Notes: a model not told the origin generated them from the sequence alone. A stretch of DNA of 64,000 nucleotides from Galbitalea sp. SE-J8 (GCF_030345695.1 NZ_JAUASV010000008.1:1-64000), one strand, 5' to 3'; positions 51,503-61,169 are shown, counted from the stretch's first letter. Numbers and translations are program-made.

Positions 51503-52791
51503 GCACCCCGCGGCTCGACCGCGACCCCCGTCCCCTGACCGCGGGCACGGCCGCGGCGCGGCGCACCCTCCCGATCCTCCTCGCGCTCGCACTCGGCACC
51601 TTCGCCATCGGCAGCGGCGAGTTCGGGAGCAACGGGATCGTCCAGCTGTTCGCGCGGGACTTCGCGGTCTCGGTGCCGGAGGCCACGTGGGCGATCACGA
51701 CGTACGCGCTGGGCGTCGTGATCGGCTCCCCGATCCTCACGATCCTCGCCGCCCGCCTCAACCGGCGCACGTTGCTGCTCGGGCTCGTGGGCCTCTTCCT
51801 GGTCGGCAACCTCGCATCCGCGGCCGCCACCGATCTCGGGATGCTGACAGCGGCGCGGTTCGTGACCGGAACGGTCCAGGGCGCCTACTTCGGCGCCGGG
51901 GCCGTCGTTGCCGCGCACGCCTACGGACCGGGGCGCGAGGGCAAGGCCTTCGCGACCGTCATGGCCGGCCTCACGGCCGCCACCATCGTCGGGTCACCGC
52001 TCGGCACCTACCTCGGCCAGCGGGTCGGCTGGCAGTCGCTCTACCTCGTGGTGGCCGTCATCGGCCTCGCCGCCGGCGCCGCGATCCTCGCCCGGGTCCC
52101 GCGTTCGCCTGCCCTCGACGGCGGGCCGATCGTGCACGAGCTGATCGCGCTGCGGCGACCCATGGTGTGGGCCACGATCGGGGTCGCGGCGCTGGGAATC
52201 TCGAGTATCTTCGCCGTCTACACGTTCATCGGCCCCTACATCACCGATGCGGCCCGTGCCGACGAGTCGCTCATCCCGGTCGCGCTGGCCGTCTTCGGAG
52301 TCGGGATGGCGACGGGCAACTGGGTCGGCGGACGGTTGGCCGACCGATACCCCTACCGCGGGCTGGTGATCGGCTACGGGGCGGTGCTCGGCATCCTCGC
52401 TCTCATCGCCCTCGCGGGCGAGCACCTCCTCGTGCTCCTGCCCGCGCTGTTCGGGGTCGGTGCGACCATGATGATGGCCATTCCCACCATCCAGGTCCTC
52501 CTCTCCGGCTACGGACCGCAGGCGCCGACGCTGATGGGGGCGCTCAACCTGGCGTCGCTCAACCTGGCGAACGCGCTGGGCGCCGTCGGCGGCGCGCTGG
52601 CGCTGAGCCTGGGTTGGGGGGCGTTGTCCACCGCCTGGGCCGGGCTGGCGCTGACCGCCGCCGGCCTCATCCTCTTCGCCCTGACCGTGGTCAGGCATCC
52701 TCCCGTCGCGATCGGGCGGCAGCGTCCGGCGGCCCGCGACCCCGCACCACGAGATCCCGCACCACCGAACCGACAAGGAGAACAGCAATGA
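51499..52791 (+). CDS. MFS transporter, DHA1 (AraJ/Cml-like)
   Basis: 430 residues, 12 helices. LALALGTFAIGSGEFGSNGIVQLFARDF in TM1 is characteristic of DHA1 arabinose-efflux/chloramphenicol-type exporters; motif A is IGSPILTILAARLNRRTLLLG; GTVQGAYFGAGAVVAAHAYGPGREGKAFATVMAGLTAATIVGSPLGTYLGQRVGWQSLY spans TM4-TM5. GTG overlaps the preceding stop. Substrate unknown. Confidence 0.9.
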   Translation: MSTPRLDRDPRPLTAGTAAARRTLPILLALALGTFAIGSGEFGSNGIVQLFARDFAVSVPEATWAITTYALGVVIGSPILTILAARLNRRTLLLGLVGLFLVGNLASAAATDLGMLTAARFVTGTVQGAYFGAGAVVAAHAYGPGREGKAFATVMAGLTAATIVGSPLGTYLGQRVGWQSLYLVVAVIGLAAGAAILARVPRSPALDGGPIVHELIALRRPMVWATIGVAALGISSIFAVYTFIGPYITDAARADESLIPVALAVFGVGMATGNWVGGRLADRYPYRGLVIGYGAVLGILALIALAGEHLLVLLPALFGVGATMMMAIPTIQVLLSGYGPQAPTLMGALNLASLNLANALGAVGGALALSLGWGALSTAWAGLALTAAGLILFALTVVRHPPVAIGRQRPAARDPAPRDPAPPNRQGEQQ

Positions 52792-53486
52792 GCACGACAC
52801 GCCCCACCGTGGTTCTCGTCCACGGCGCATTCGTCGACGGATCCGGCTGGCAGCCGGTCCACGACATCCTCATCGGCGACGGTCTCGAGGTCGCGGTCAC
52901 GCAGCACTCGACCCGGTCGCTCGCCGACGACGTGACCGAGGTCACCCAGGTCATCGAGTCCCGGGGCGGGCCGGTGCTGCTCGTCGGGCACTCCTACGGC
53001 GGAGTCGTGATCACCGAGATGGGCACGCACCCGCAGGTCGCCGGGCTCGTCTACGTCGCCGCCTTCGCCCCCGACGCGGGCGAGTCCGTCGCGACCATGA
53101 TCGCCGATCCCGACCCGGGCGCGCCCGTCCCGCCGATCGTCCCACGCACGGACGGATCGCTCGTCCTCGATCGCGACCGCTTCCACGAGGGCTTCGCGGC
53201 CGACCTCCCCGCCGCTGAGGCCCGGTTCCTGGCCGACTCGCAGGCTCCGTGGGGCGGTGCCGCTGTCGGGACCCCCGTCACCGAGCCGGCCTGGCGCTCG
53301 AAGCCGAGCTGGTACGTCGTCGCCACCGACGACCGGATGATCCCGCCCGCCGCCCAGCAGGGCATGGCGGCCAGGGCCGGCGCGACCGTCGAGACGGTCG
53401 CCGCCAGTCACGCCGTCTACGTCTCCCAGCCCGACGCCGTCGCCGGCCTCATCCGGCGTGCCGCCGAGACCGTCAGCGCCCGGTGA
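52788..53486 (+). CDS. Alpha/beta hydrolase
   Basis: 232 residues. Strand-turn VVLVHGAFVDGSGWQPVH gives the oxyanion loop, the nucleophile elbow is GHSYGGVV (Ser near residue 70), the acid is in VVATDDRMIPP, and the catalytic His is in AASHAVYVSQPD. Similar small esterases often accompany drug exporters of this type. AAGGAG precedes the ATG at 52788, which overlaps the MFS stop. Confidence 0.9.
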   Translation: MSTTRPTVVLVHGAFVDGSGWQPVHDILIGDGLEVAVTQHSTRSLADDVTEVTQVIESRGGPVLLVGHSYGGVVITEMGTHPQVAGLVYVAAFAPDAGESVATMIADPDPGAPVPPIVPRTDGSLVLDRDRFHEGFAADLPAAEARFLADSQAPWGGAAVGTPVTEPAWRSKPSWYVVATDDRMIPPAAQQGMAARAGATVETVAASHAVYVSQPDAVAGLIRRAAETVSAR

Positions 53487-53529
53487 TGCGCCGTGGCGCT
53501 CCCGCCAGGGAGCAACCGGATGCGCCTGG

Positions 53530-53883
53530 TCACGCCGATCCGATCGAGTAGAAGCCGAGCACGTTGCCGTCGGGGTCCATCGCGTCGAAGAAGTCGACCG
53601 CGCCGTCGACGTGCACGAGCGGGCTGACCTCGACGGCAAGCGCGCTCAGCCGCGCGTGCTGCGCCGCGACATCCGCGATGCCGAACCGCAGCTCGTAGCC
53701 CGCGGCCGGGCGACGGGCGGGCTCCTCGCTCAACTGCAGCCAGACGTCGCCGACCCGGTACTCGATGATGCCCTCCACGGGTTCGACGTCGGGCGGCGGG
53801 AGCTCGAACACGGCCTCGTACCAGAGCTGCGAGCGCGCGATGTCGGCGACCAGCACGCCGACGGTCGCGCTCATGACCTCCAT
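53530..53883 (-). CDS. VOC family protein (glyoxalase/dioxygenase-like)
   Basis: 117 residues with one VOC beta-alpha-beta pattern: VGVLVADIARSQLWYEAVFELPP, then YELRFGIADVAAQHARLSAL and DFFDAMDPDGNVLGFYS. Homologues bind a metal and a small substrate or drug; activity unknown. Start may be ATG 53883 or 53874. Confidence 0.8.
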   Translation of the reverse strand: MEVMSATVGVLVADIARSQLWYEAVFELPPPDVEPVEGIIEYRVGDVWLQLSEEPARRPAAGYELRFGIADVAAQHARLSALAVEVSPLVHVDGAVDFFDAMDPDGNVLGFYSIGSA

Positions 53884-53910
53884 GAGGTCATGATGCCGCA
53901 TCCGGCCGGG

Positions 53911-54324
53911 TCACTGCGCGGTGAAGTGATCCAGACTCATCACGAGCACGACGCGATCGGGCGAGTCCGCCGGCGGCGTCTGGGCCGCGTTGCCGTAGCG
54001 GCGGCCCAGCCGAACGTAGAACTCGCCGTCCGGATCCGGCAGCACGTCGATGAGGCGACCGCGCACCTCGAGGTAGCGGAACGGGTCCTCCCGATCGATG
54101 ACCGCGAGGCTCATCGACGGGTTGAGCTGCAGGTTGCGGAACTTGGCGCGCTTCGTCGTGTGGGTGAAGCGCAACGTCGGGGCGCCATCCGTCGACTCGA
54201 ACAGCTCGAACCACATCGGGTTCACCTGCGCCGCACCGTCGGGCCGCACGGTGCCGAGGAAGCCGTAGTTCGGATCGCGGAGCAGGTGGGCGTAGGCGGG
54301 GGGCAGTTCCGGGTACGAGGCCAT
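53911..54324 (-). CDS. PPOX-class flavin/F420-dependent protein
   Basis: 137 residues of the pyridoxamine 5'-phosphate oxidase-like split barrel: YGFLGTVRPDGAAQVNPMWFEL, TTKRAKFRNLQLNPSMSLAVID and YLEVRGRLIDVLPD. In actinobacteria these often bind F420 or FMN and reduce small molecules. ATG at 54324; divergent from the MarR gene. Confidence 0.87.
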   Translation of the reverse strand: MASYPELPPAYAHLLRDPNYGFLGTVRPDGAAQVNPMWFELFESTDGAPTLRFTHTTKRAKFRNLQLNPSMSLAVIDREDPFRYLEVRGRLIDVLPDPDGEFYVRLGRRYGNAAQTPPADSPDRVVLVMSLDHFTAQ

Positions 54325-54390
54325 GCGGCCAGCGTACGAGAGCGATCGCGATCGCCGCTGCGCACGGATGCCGCTGCCTACTATGGGGGG

Positions 54391-54882
54391 ATGCCCGCCC
54401 GCGACGAGGTCGACCGCATCGTCGCCGCGTGGGCGCGCGAGCGACCCGACGTCGACCCGGCGCCGCTGCAGGTGCTCTCCCGGGTGTCGCGGCTGGCCCG
54501 CCACCTCGACCGCGCGCGGCGCTCCGCGTTCGAGACGGCGCACCTCGAGTCGTGGGAGTTCGACGTGCTCTCCGCGCTGCGCCGGGCCGGCGCGCCCTAC
54601 CAGCTGAGCCCGAAGGCGCTGCTCACGCAGACCCTCGTCTCGAGCGGCACGATGACGAACCGCATCGACCGCCTCGTCGAGCGCGCGCTCGTCGAGCGGC
54701 GGTCCGACCCGCGGGACGGCCGCGGCGTGCTCGTCGTCATGACGGATGCCGGGCGCGACCGCGTCGACCACGCCATCACCCTGCTGCTGCGCGACGAGTC
54801 GGCGCTGCTCGACGCCCTGTCCCCCGCAGAGCAGGAGCGCCTGGCCGGGCTGCTGCGCAAGCTCAGCGTCGACTTCGACTGA
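54391..54882 (+). CDS. MarR family transcriptional regulator
   Basis: 163 residues, winged helix in SPKALLTQTLVSSGTMTNRIDRLVERALVERRSDPRDGRGVLVVMT. TACTAT (54379-54384) lies 6 nt before the ATG, so probably leaderless. It may regulate the divergent PPOX gene. After its stop comes a 14-bp tandem repeat (CTGATCGCGTTCTA, 54880-54915). Confidence 0.92.
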   Translation: MPARDEVDRIVAAWARERPDVDPAPLQVLSRVSRLARHLDRARRSAFETAHLESWEFDVLSALRRAGAPYQLSPKALLTQTLVSSGTMTNRIDRLVERALVERRSDPRDGRGVLVVMTDAGRDRVDHAITLLLRDESALLDALSPAEQERLAGLLRKLSVDFD

Positions 54883-54966
54883 TCGCGTTCTACTGATCGC
54901 GTTCTACTGATCGCGCCCGGCCGCGGCCCGATCGGGGCTCGCCTGCCGTCGTTCCTCCACGGGTCG

Positions 54967-56403
54967 TCATTCCTCCACGAGTCGGTTGAGGATCGGGATC
55001 GCGCCCGTGCGCATGTCCTCCTCGATCTCCTCGAGCGTCGCCCCGCTCGTCTCGGGAACGAAGAGGCGCACGAAGACGATGCTCGCGAGCACGAGCAGGG
55101 CGAACCCGAGGAACGTCGCCCCCGCACCGACGACGTCGACGACCGGCAGGAAGGCGAGCGCGACGACGGCGTTGGTCACCCAGATCGCGACGCCCGCGAG
55201 CCCCATCGCGACGCCACGGAAGTGGGCGGGCGCGAGCTCGGAGATCAGCAGGTAGGTCGTCGTCGCCACCGAGGACTGCACGAAGGCCAGGAACCCGACC
55301 ATGAGGCCGAGCGCGACGAACGTGAGCGTCTCGTCGCCCGGCGTGTACGGGAACAGCAGGCCGAGGGCGATGAGGAAGGCGGCCGAGCCGGCGAGGCCGA
55401 CGGTGAGCAGCGTGCGGCGCTGCACCCGGTCGACGATGCGCAGACCGACCCAGGTCGCCCCGACGCTGACGACCCCGATCGCGATGGATGCGACGATCGC
55501 GACGCCGGCCGGCAGGCCGGCGTCCTGCAGCAGGGTCGGTGCGAAGTAGATGACGACGTTCACCCCGGTCAGCTGCTGCAGCATCCCGAGCGCGATCAGG
55601 ATGAGCAGCGAGGCGCGGATCCAGCCGATGCGCAGCGCGTCCCGCGGCCGGAGCTCCTCCACGGCGCGACGTCGCCGGCTCTCCTCGATCGCCGCGAGCT
55701 GCACGGTCGCCTCGTCGGCGGGGAAGCAGCGGAGCAGCACGCGCGCGGCGTCCCCTCGGCGTCCGACGCTGTCGTACCAGGTCGGGGTGTCGGGCATGAA
55801 GGCCATGCCGATCGCGAGCAGCACCGCGGGCACCGCGGCGACCCCGACCATCCAGCGCCACGCCTCCGCGGGAGCGAGAAGCGCGTTGACGACGTAGGCC
55901 GAGAGCTGCCCGGCCACGATCATGAGCGTGTTGAGCGACACGAGCCGCCCGCGCGCCGCCGCGGGAGCGATCTCGCTGATGTAGAGCGGCACCGTGATGG
56001 ATGCGGCGCCCACGCCGACGCCGAGCACCACGCGGGCCGTGATCATCACCGGGAGGGTCGTCGCGAGCGCGCATCCGGCGGTCGCGATCGCGAAGGTGAG
56101 GCCGGCGAGGATGAGCGTGCGGCGGCGGCCGAGCCGGTCGGCGACGCGTCCGCCGGTGAGTGCGCCGAGCGCCGCCCCCGCGAGCAGGGCGCTCGTCACG
56201 ATCCCCTCGGAGACGGAGTCGAGTCCGAGCTCCGGCGACATGAACAGCAGCGCGCCGGAGATCACGCCGGTGTCGTAGCCGAACAGCATCCCGCCGATCC
56301 CGGCGACGACCGCGACCCCCCGCACGAACCGCCGCCTGTCACCCGCATCGCTCGTCGGGTCGGTCGGTGATCCGCCGGGAAGTGGCCTGCCGGAATGGGG
56401 CAT
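54967..56403 (-). CDS. Sugar porter MFS transporter
   Basis: 478 residues, 12 helices, sugar porter family: GGMLFGYDTGVISGALLFM in TM1, GGRVADRLGRRRTL (motif A), PLYISEIAPAAARGRLVSL after TM4, QQLTGVNVVIYFAPTLLQDAG in TM7 and LFVPETSGATLEEIEE at the end. Inositol, xylose, galactose or glucose are the family substrates. ATG at 56403. The upstream region has strong dyads. Confidence 0.94.
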   Translation of the reverse strand: MPHSGRPLPGGSPTDPTSDAGDRRRFVRGVAVVAGIGGMLFGYDTGVISGALLFMSPELGLDSVSEGIVTSALLAGAALGALTGGRVADRLGRRRTLILAGLTFAIATAGCALATTLPVMITARVVLGVGVGAASITVPLYISEIAPAAARGRLVSLNTLMIVAGQLSAYVVNALLAPAEAWRWMVGVAAVPAVLLAIGMAFMPDTPTWYDSVGRRGDAARVLLRCFPADEATVQLAAIEESRRRRAVEELRPRDALRIGWIRASLLILIALGMLQQLTGVNVVIYFAPTLLQDAGLPAGVAIVASIAIGVVSVGATWVGLRIVDRVQRRTLLTVGLAGSAAFLIALGLLFPYTPGDETLTFVALGLMVGFLAFVQSSVATTTYLLISELAPAHFRGVAMGLAGVAIWVTNAVVALAFLPVVDVVGAGATFLGFALLVLASIVFVRLFVPETSGATLEEIEEDMRTGAIPILNRLVEE

Positions 56404-56438
56404 ACGGGATGTTCCTCTGCATCAGGAAGAACACCGAT

Positions 56439-56513
56439 CCAATGACGGGAGAGTGGATGCCGACGGGTCGGTGCTCCATCGTCATTGGTGAAGATCGACG
56501 GCACCGGGTGCCG
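56439..56513. promoter_or_regulatory. Dyads between sugar porter and furA
   Basis: CCAATGACG (56439-56447) and CGTCATTGG (56480-56488) form a 9-bp inverted pair 32 nt apart; next to it CGGCACCGGGTGCCG (56499-56513) is a perfect 15-bp palindrome. They could be operators for the sugar porter or looped sites. The gap 56404-56614 has no gene. Confidence 0.5.
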
Positions 56514-56578
56514 CCTTTCGAGCAACCACGCTAGGGACCATCCGGTGCCCGAGTCAAACCGAGGCGGGCCCCGCGGTT

Positions 56579-56607
56579 TTTTGAATGACTCAAAACAGTG
56601 CTAGCGT
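56579..56607 (+). promoter_or_regulatory. furA promoter with Fur-like box
   Basis: TTTTGAATGACTCAAAA (56579-56595) is an AT-rich inverted repeat (arms TTTTGA/TCAAAA) in otherwise GC-rich DNA. It overlaps the -35 region of a -10 TAGCGT (56602-56607), which is 7 nt before the ATG at 56615. Autoregulation by FurA is likely. Confidence 0.7.
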
Positions 56608-56614
56608 CGCGAGC

Positions 56615-57037
56615 ATGGTGGTCGACCCGAGCAGCGCGGTGCGCGGTGCCGGGCTGCGTGCGACGGCCGGTCGGGTCGCGGTGCTGGAGACCCTGGCATC
56701 CGTGTCCCACGTGACCGCGAACGACGTCTATCGGTCGGTCTGCGAGCAGCTGCCGACGACCTCGATCCAGTCGGTGCACAACGTGCTCGCGGACCTCACG
56801 TCCGTCGGGCTGATCCGTCGCATCGAGCCGGCGGGATCCGCCGCGCTCTACGAGCGGCGGGTCGACGACAACCACCACCACGTGATCTGCAGCGGATGCG
56901 GTGCCGTGCAGGACGTGGACTGCGTCGTCGGTCATGCTCCGTGCCTGACCCCGTCCTCCGCGGCCGGGTTCGCCATCCAGGCTGCGGAGGTCACGTTCTG
57001 GGGCCTGTGCCCGGAGTGCCAGACCGCGACGCGCTAG
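56615..57037 (+). CDS. FurA-type peroxide/iron regulator
   Basis: 140 residues. Winged helix to about residue 80 (RATAGRVAVLETLASVSHVTANDVYRSV), then the metal-binding part with DNHHHVICSGCGAVQDVDC (His cluster and CxxC) and the second CPEC pair, together a structural zinc site. Placed 30 nt before katA, as FurA in mycobacteria and streptomycetes, so it probably represses furA-katA until peroxide oxidises it. ATG at 56615 is favoured because the ATG at 56585 lies inside the operator. Confidence 0.92.
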   Translation: MVVDPSSAVRGAGLRATAGRVAVLETLASVSHVTANDVYRSVCEQLPTTSIQSVHNVLADLTSVGLIRRIEPAGSAALYERRVDDNHHHVICSGCGAVQDVDCVVGHAPCLTPSSAAGFAIQAAEVTFWGLCPECQTATR

Positions 57038-57067
57038 CCGAACCCGCGCGAACAACGAAGGAGATCC

Positions 57068-58561
57068 ATGTCAGAGAACTACACCACGTCGCAGACCGGC
57101 AGCCCCGTCGCGAGCGACGCCCATTCCCTGACGACGGGACCCGACGGGGTCACCGCGCTGCACGACCGCTACCTCGTCGAGAAGCTCGCGCAGTTCAACC
57201 GCGAGCGCATCCCGGAGCGGATCGTGCACGCGAAGGGCGGTGGCGCGTTCGGCACGTTCGTGGTCACGGGCGACGTGAGCGCGTACACGAAGGCGGCCGT
57301 GTTCCAGCCGGGCACCGAGACGCAGACGCTGCAGCGGTTCTCGTCCGTCGCCGGCGAGCAGGGCTCCCCCGACACCTGGCGCGACGTGCGCGGATTCTCG
57401 GTGAAGTTCTACACGACCGAGGGCAACTACGACATCGTCGGCAACAACACCCCGGTGTTCTTCGTGCGCGACGCCATCAAGTTCCCCGACTTCATCCACT
57501 CGCAGAAGCGCCTTCCGGGCTCGGGCCTGCGCGACGCCGACATGCAGTGGGACTTCTGGACGCTCTCGCCCGAGTCGGCGCACCAGGTGACCTACCTGAT
57601 GGGCGACCGCGGCATCCCGCGCTCCTGGCGGCACATGCCCGGCTACGGCTCGCACACCTACCAGTGGATCAACGCCGCCGGCGAGCGGTTCTGGGTCAAG
57701 TACCACTTCGCGGCGCAGCAGGGCTACGAGTCGATCCAGGGCGCCGAGGCCGAGGCCATCGCCGGAGCGGATGCGGACTACTACCGTCGCGACCTCTACG
57801 AGGCGATCGAGCGCGGCGAGCTCCCGTCGTGGAAGGTCTCGGTGCAGGTCATGCCCTACGAGGACGCCAAGGACTACCGGTTCAACCCGTTCGACCTCAC
57901 CAAGGTGTGGCCGCACGGCGACTACCCGCTCATCGAGGTCGGCGTGCACACGCTCGACACGAACCCGGAGAACTTCTTCGCCCAGATCGAGCAGGCCGCG
58001 TTCTCGCCTGCCAACACGGTTCCCGGCATCGACATCTCGCCCGACAAGATGCTCATGGCCCGCGTGTTCTCCTACCCGGACGCCCAGCGCTACCGCGTCG
58101 GAACGAACTACAACGAGATCCCGGTCAACGCGCCCATCGCCCCGGTGCACAGCTACACGCAGGACGGCGCGGGCCGCCACGGCTTCAAGCCCGCGACCTC
58201 GCCCGTCTACGCGCCGAACTCGAAGGGCGGGCCGGTGGCCGACCCGGCCCGCGCGGGCGAGGGCTCGTGGGAGTCCGACGGCGCCCTGGTGCGCGCGGCG
58301 GCGACGCTGCACGCCGAGGACTCCGACTTCGGCCAGGCCGGAGCCCTCTACCGCGACGTGTTCGACCTCGCGGCGAAGGAGCGCTTCCTGGAGACGCTCA
58401 CGGGGGCGATCGGGGGCGTGCAGAGCCCCGAGATCCGCGAGCGCGCCATCCAGTACTGGACGAACGTCGACGCCGACCTCGGCCAGGCGCTGCGCGCCGC
58501 GCTCGAGTCGGGCGTCGAGACGCCCGACGAGGCCGCCGAGTACGTCGGGGTCACCGAGTAA
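57068..58561 (+). CDS. katA: Catalase (monofunctional, heme)
   Basis: 497 residues, small-subunit catalase that splits hydrogen peroxide. Distal His54 in [12 protein letters not shown] (usual motif AKGAGAFG), Asn in [17 protein letters not shown], and the heme-ligand Tyr in [21 protein letters not shown] precedes the ATG at 57068. The C terminus is Glu-rich. Transcribed with furA. Confidence 0.97.
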   Translation: MSENYTTSQTGSPVASDAHSLTTGPDGVTALHDRYLVEKLAQFNRERIPERIVHAKGGGAFGTFVVTGDVSAYTKAAVFQPGTETQTLQRFSSVAGEQGSPDTWRDVRGFSVKFYTTEGNYDIVGNNTPVFFVRDAIKFPDFIHSQKRLPGSGLRDADMQWDFWTLSPESAHQVTYLMGDRGIPRSWRHMPGYGSHTYQWINAAGERFWVKYHFAAQQGYESIQGAEAEAIAGADADYYRRDLYEAIERGELPSWKVSVQVMPYEDAKDYRFNPFDLTKVWPHGDYPLIEVGVHTLDTNPENFFAQIEQAAFSPANTVPGIDISPDKMLMARVFSYPDAQRYRVGTNYNEIPVNAPIAPVHSYTQDGAGRHGFKPATSPVYAPNSKGGPVADPARAGEGSWESDGALVRAAATLHAEDSDFGQAGALYRDVFDLAAKERFLETLTGAIGGVQSPEIRERAIQYWTNVDADLGQALRAALESGVETPDEAAEYVGVTE

Positions 58562-58628
58562 CCCGCACGGCGAGCCAGGGGCCGGGACCGGATGCGGTGG
58601 CCTGGGCGATGCGAGTCCCTCGCCGACC

Positions 58629-61169
58629 TCAGGCCGCCGGGTCTCGATCCCGTGCCCGGCTCAGCGCGAGCGCGGCGCGCGTCGCGACCACGGTGACGAC
58701 GCTGACGAGCGCCGCGGTTCCGCCGACGATCGCGAGGTACGGCGCTGCGGGGACGAACGGCGAGGGCAGTCCCATCCCGGCGCTGAACGCCCAGAGCGCG
58801 GCGAGGCTGACCGCCGTGCCGAGCAGCGCGCCGGTGATCGTCAGGAGCACGGATTCCCACTGCGTCATGGCGCGGATCTGGGCGGGCGTCGCGCCGGCCA
58901 GGCGGAGGGTTGCGAACTCGTGCACGCGGTGCGCGGTGGCCATGATGAGCGTGTTGACCACGCCGATGGCCGAGAACCCCGCGATCAGGATCAGCAGCAG
59001 GTACGGCACACCGACGGTGGGGCCGCCCTCGGCCGGCGCGGGCGCCCGCTGACCGGCGTGAGCGTCCACGCGCGCACCGGCACCGAGCGCGGCGCGCATG
59101 GCGGGCCGCAGGCCGGGCCGGCCGTCGACGAGCACGAGGTCATCGAACGGGTCGTCGACGTGAGCGGCCACCACATCGTGCGCCATGGTGATGTCGGGGA
59201 ACCCCAGGCCACGCCGGTAGACGGCGGCCACCGTGAGCGTGACCGGCGTGCCGTCCCCCAGGGTCAGCCGGAGGCGATCGCCGACTCCCGCCCCGGAGCG
59301 CTGCGCGGCCGAGGAGCTCAACGCGACCGCGTCCGGCCCCAGCGCCGCCAGCGATCCCGCCTCGACACCGAGGTCCAGCGTGCGCGAGAGCCCCGCCGGG
59401 GTGACCCCCTGCACGGAGTAGTCCGCCAGGTCGGCATCGCGGGCAGCGGAGCGGATGATCTGCGTCACCGTCGTCACGCCGGCGATGCGCCGTGCCGCGA
59501 CGGCGATCGCCGGGGACAGGCCGGGGTCCGATCCGCTCACCGCGTAGTCGGCGCGAACGGCCGCTTCGAGCTCGCGGTCGGCCGCGTGGGCGAGCGTGGT
59601 CTGCTGGAAGAGGATGGTGCACGCCATCCCGACCGCGAGCAGCACCGGCATCGCGACGGAGGTGAACCGCCGCGAGCCCGTCCGGAGGTTCAGGGCGGCC
59701 AGGTGGAGCGGGGCTGCCCCCGGGCCGCGCACGAGGACGGAGATCGCCGTTCCGATCAACCGGATGACGGGCACGCCCAGCAGGGTCACGGCACCGACGC
59801 AGATCAGGCTCGTGACCAGCATGACCGGGACGGCAGCGGCCGCGGTGTGCAGCATCCGCAGCACGAACAGCAGTGCGGCACCGACGGCGAGCAGCAGCAG
59901 GCCGGCGATCGCGCGGCCGCGGCCCAGGGTCGCGGGCGGAGCGGCGGCCTCGGCGACCGCGGCGGTGGGGCGGATCCGTGCCGCCCGGCGTCCGCAGATC
60001 AGCCCGATGACCCCGGCTCCCGCCGTCGTCAGCAGCGCGGCAGCGAGCACCGGGAGGGGGCCGGTCGCGAGCGCCAGATTTCCCGGGATCGCTCCCGCCG
60101 CAACCAGGTAGTCGTGCAGCCGGCCGGCGACGAGGAGGCCGAACGCTCCCCCGGGCAGGGCGGCGACGAGTCCCACCGTCGCCGCTTCGAGGCCGACCAT
60201 CGCGCGGACCTGACCGGGCGTCGCGCCGATGGTGCGCAGCAGCGCGAACTCTGTCCGGCGGCGTTGGATCGCGAGCGAGACGGTGCCCGCCACGACGAGC
60301 AGCGCGACCAGCAGCGAGGTCACGCCGATGACCCCGGCGATGCTGACCAGCCGCACCGTCGCGTTCGGCGCCGCGGGGAACTCCGCCGCACCGCGATCGC
60401 CGTCGAGCGAGACGCGCACGGGCACGTCGGCCAGCGCGGTGCGGATCGCGGCGGCGAGCGCCCGCCGGTCGACCCCGGATGCCGGCCACACGCCGAGCGC
60501 GGCGACCCGACCCGGCCGCCCGGTGAGCGATTCGGCCCGCGCCGACGAGAAGAACAGCGTCGACTGCGAGGGCAGGCCGTCGCGATCGCCACCGGGCGCC
60601 GCGACGCCCACCACGCGGTACCGGCCCGGCCCGGTGCAGGTCTGCACGGACACCGTCGAGCCCGGTCGGACTCGCGCGCGAGCGGCGAGCGCCGCGTCGA
60701 TGACGATCTCGTCGTCGGCGCTCGGCGCCCGGCCGCTGCCCACGGTGAAGGGGGTCAGCGCCGCGGACGACCAATCGTGTCCCAGCGAGGCGAGACCGTG
60801 CGGCCCCGGGACGGGCCGTCCGTCGACGATGAGGTAGGCCGGGAAGTCCAGCTCGGGCACCACGGAGTCCACCGTGTCGAGCGCGCGCACCGTGTCGATG
60901 ACGCGGTCGGGCATCCACACCCGCTCGGCCAGCGGCTTCGACGTGCGCTTCACCTTGTCGTGCTTGTGCTCGACCGCGTGGGCGTTCTGATCCCCCGACA
61001 CGCTGACCGGCGCTCCCGCGTATCGCTCGGGTGCGACGGCGCCGTCCAGCCCGGTCTGCAGCAGCAGGCCGCATCCGGCGAGCAGTGCGGTGGCGGTGAA
61101 CGCCGCGACACCGGCGGCGACCGACCCGGCCCAGTGGTGCGCGAGCGCGTGTAGTGCCAGCCGGAGCAT
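58629..61169 (-). CDS. ABC transporter permease, MacB/FtsX type
   Basis: 846 residues with two FtsX-like units. N-terminal helix (15-38), an external domain to about 280, helices (290-480) with RRTEFALLRTIGATPGQVRAMVGLE; then a second external domain and the second FtsX block VVNTLIMATAHRVHEFATLRLAGATPAQIRAM with three helices to the end. It works with the preceding ATPase to export or move peptides, lipoproteins or drugs through the membrane (mechanotransmission type). ATG overlaps the ATPase stop by one base. Confidence 0.92.
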   Translation of the reverse strand: MLRLALHALAHHWAGSVAAGVAAFTATALLAGCGLLLQTGLDGAVAPERYAGAPVSVSGDQNAHAVEHKHDKVKRTSKPLAERVWMPDRVIDTVRALDTVDSVVPELDFPAYLIVDGRPVPGPHGLASLGHDWSSAALTPFTVGSGRAPSADDEIVIDAALAARARVRPGSTVSVQTCTGPGRYRVVGVAAPGGDRDGLPSQSTLFFSSARAESLTGRPGRVAALGVWPASGVDRRALAAAIRTALADVPVRVSLDGDRGAAEFPAAPNATVRLVSIAGVIGVTSLLVALLVVAGTVSLAIQRRRTEFALLRTIGATPGQVRAMVGLEAATVGLVAALPGGAFGLLVAGRLHDYLVAAGAIPGNLALATGPLPVLAAALLTTAGAGVIGLICGRRAARIRPTAAVAEAAAPPATLGRGRAIAGLLLLAVGAALLFVLRMLHTAAAAVPVMLVTSLICVGAVTLLGVPVIRLIGTAISVLVRGPGAAPLHLAALNLRTGSRRFTSVAMPVLLAVGMACTILFQQTTLAHAADRELEAAVRADYAVSGSDPGLSPAIAVAARRIAGVTTVTQIIRSAARDADLADYSVQGVTPAGLSRTLDLGVEAGSLAALGPDAVALSSSAAQRSGAGVGDRLRLTLGDGTPVTLTVAAVYRRGLGFPDITMAHDVVAAHVDDPFDDLVLVDGRPGLRPAMRAALGAGARVDAHAGQRAPAPAEGGPTVGVPYLLLILIAGFSAIGVVNTLIMATAHRVHEFATLRLAGATPAQIRAMTQWESVLLTITGALLGTAVSLAALWAFSAGMGLPSPFVPAAPYLAIVGGTAALVSVVTVVATRAALALSRARDRDPAA

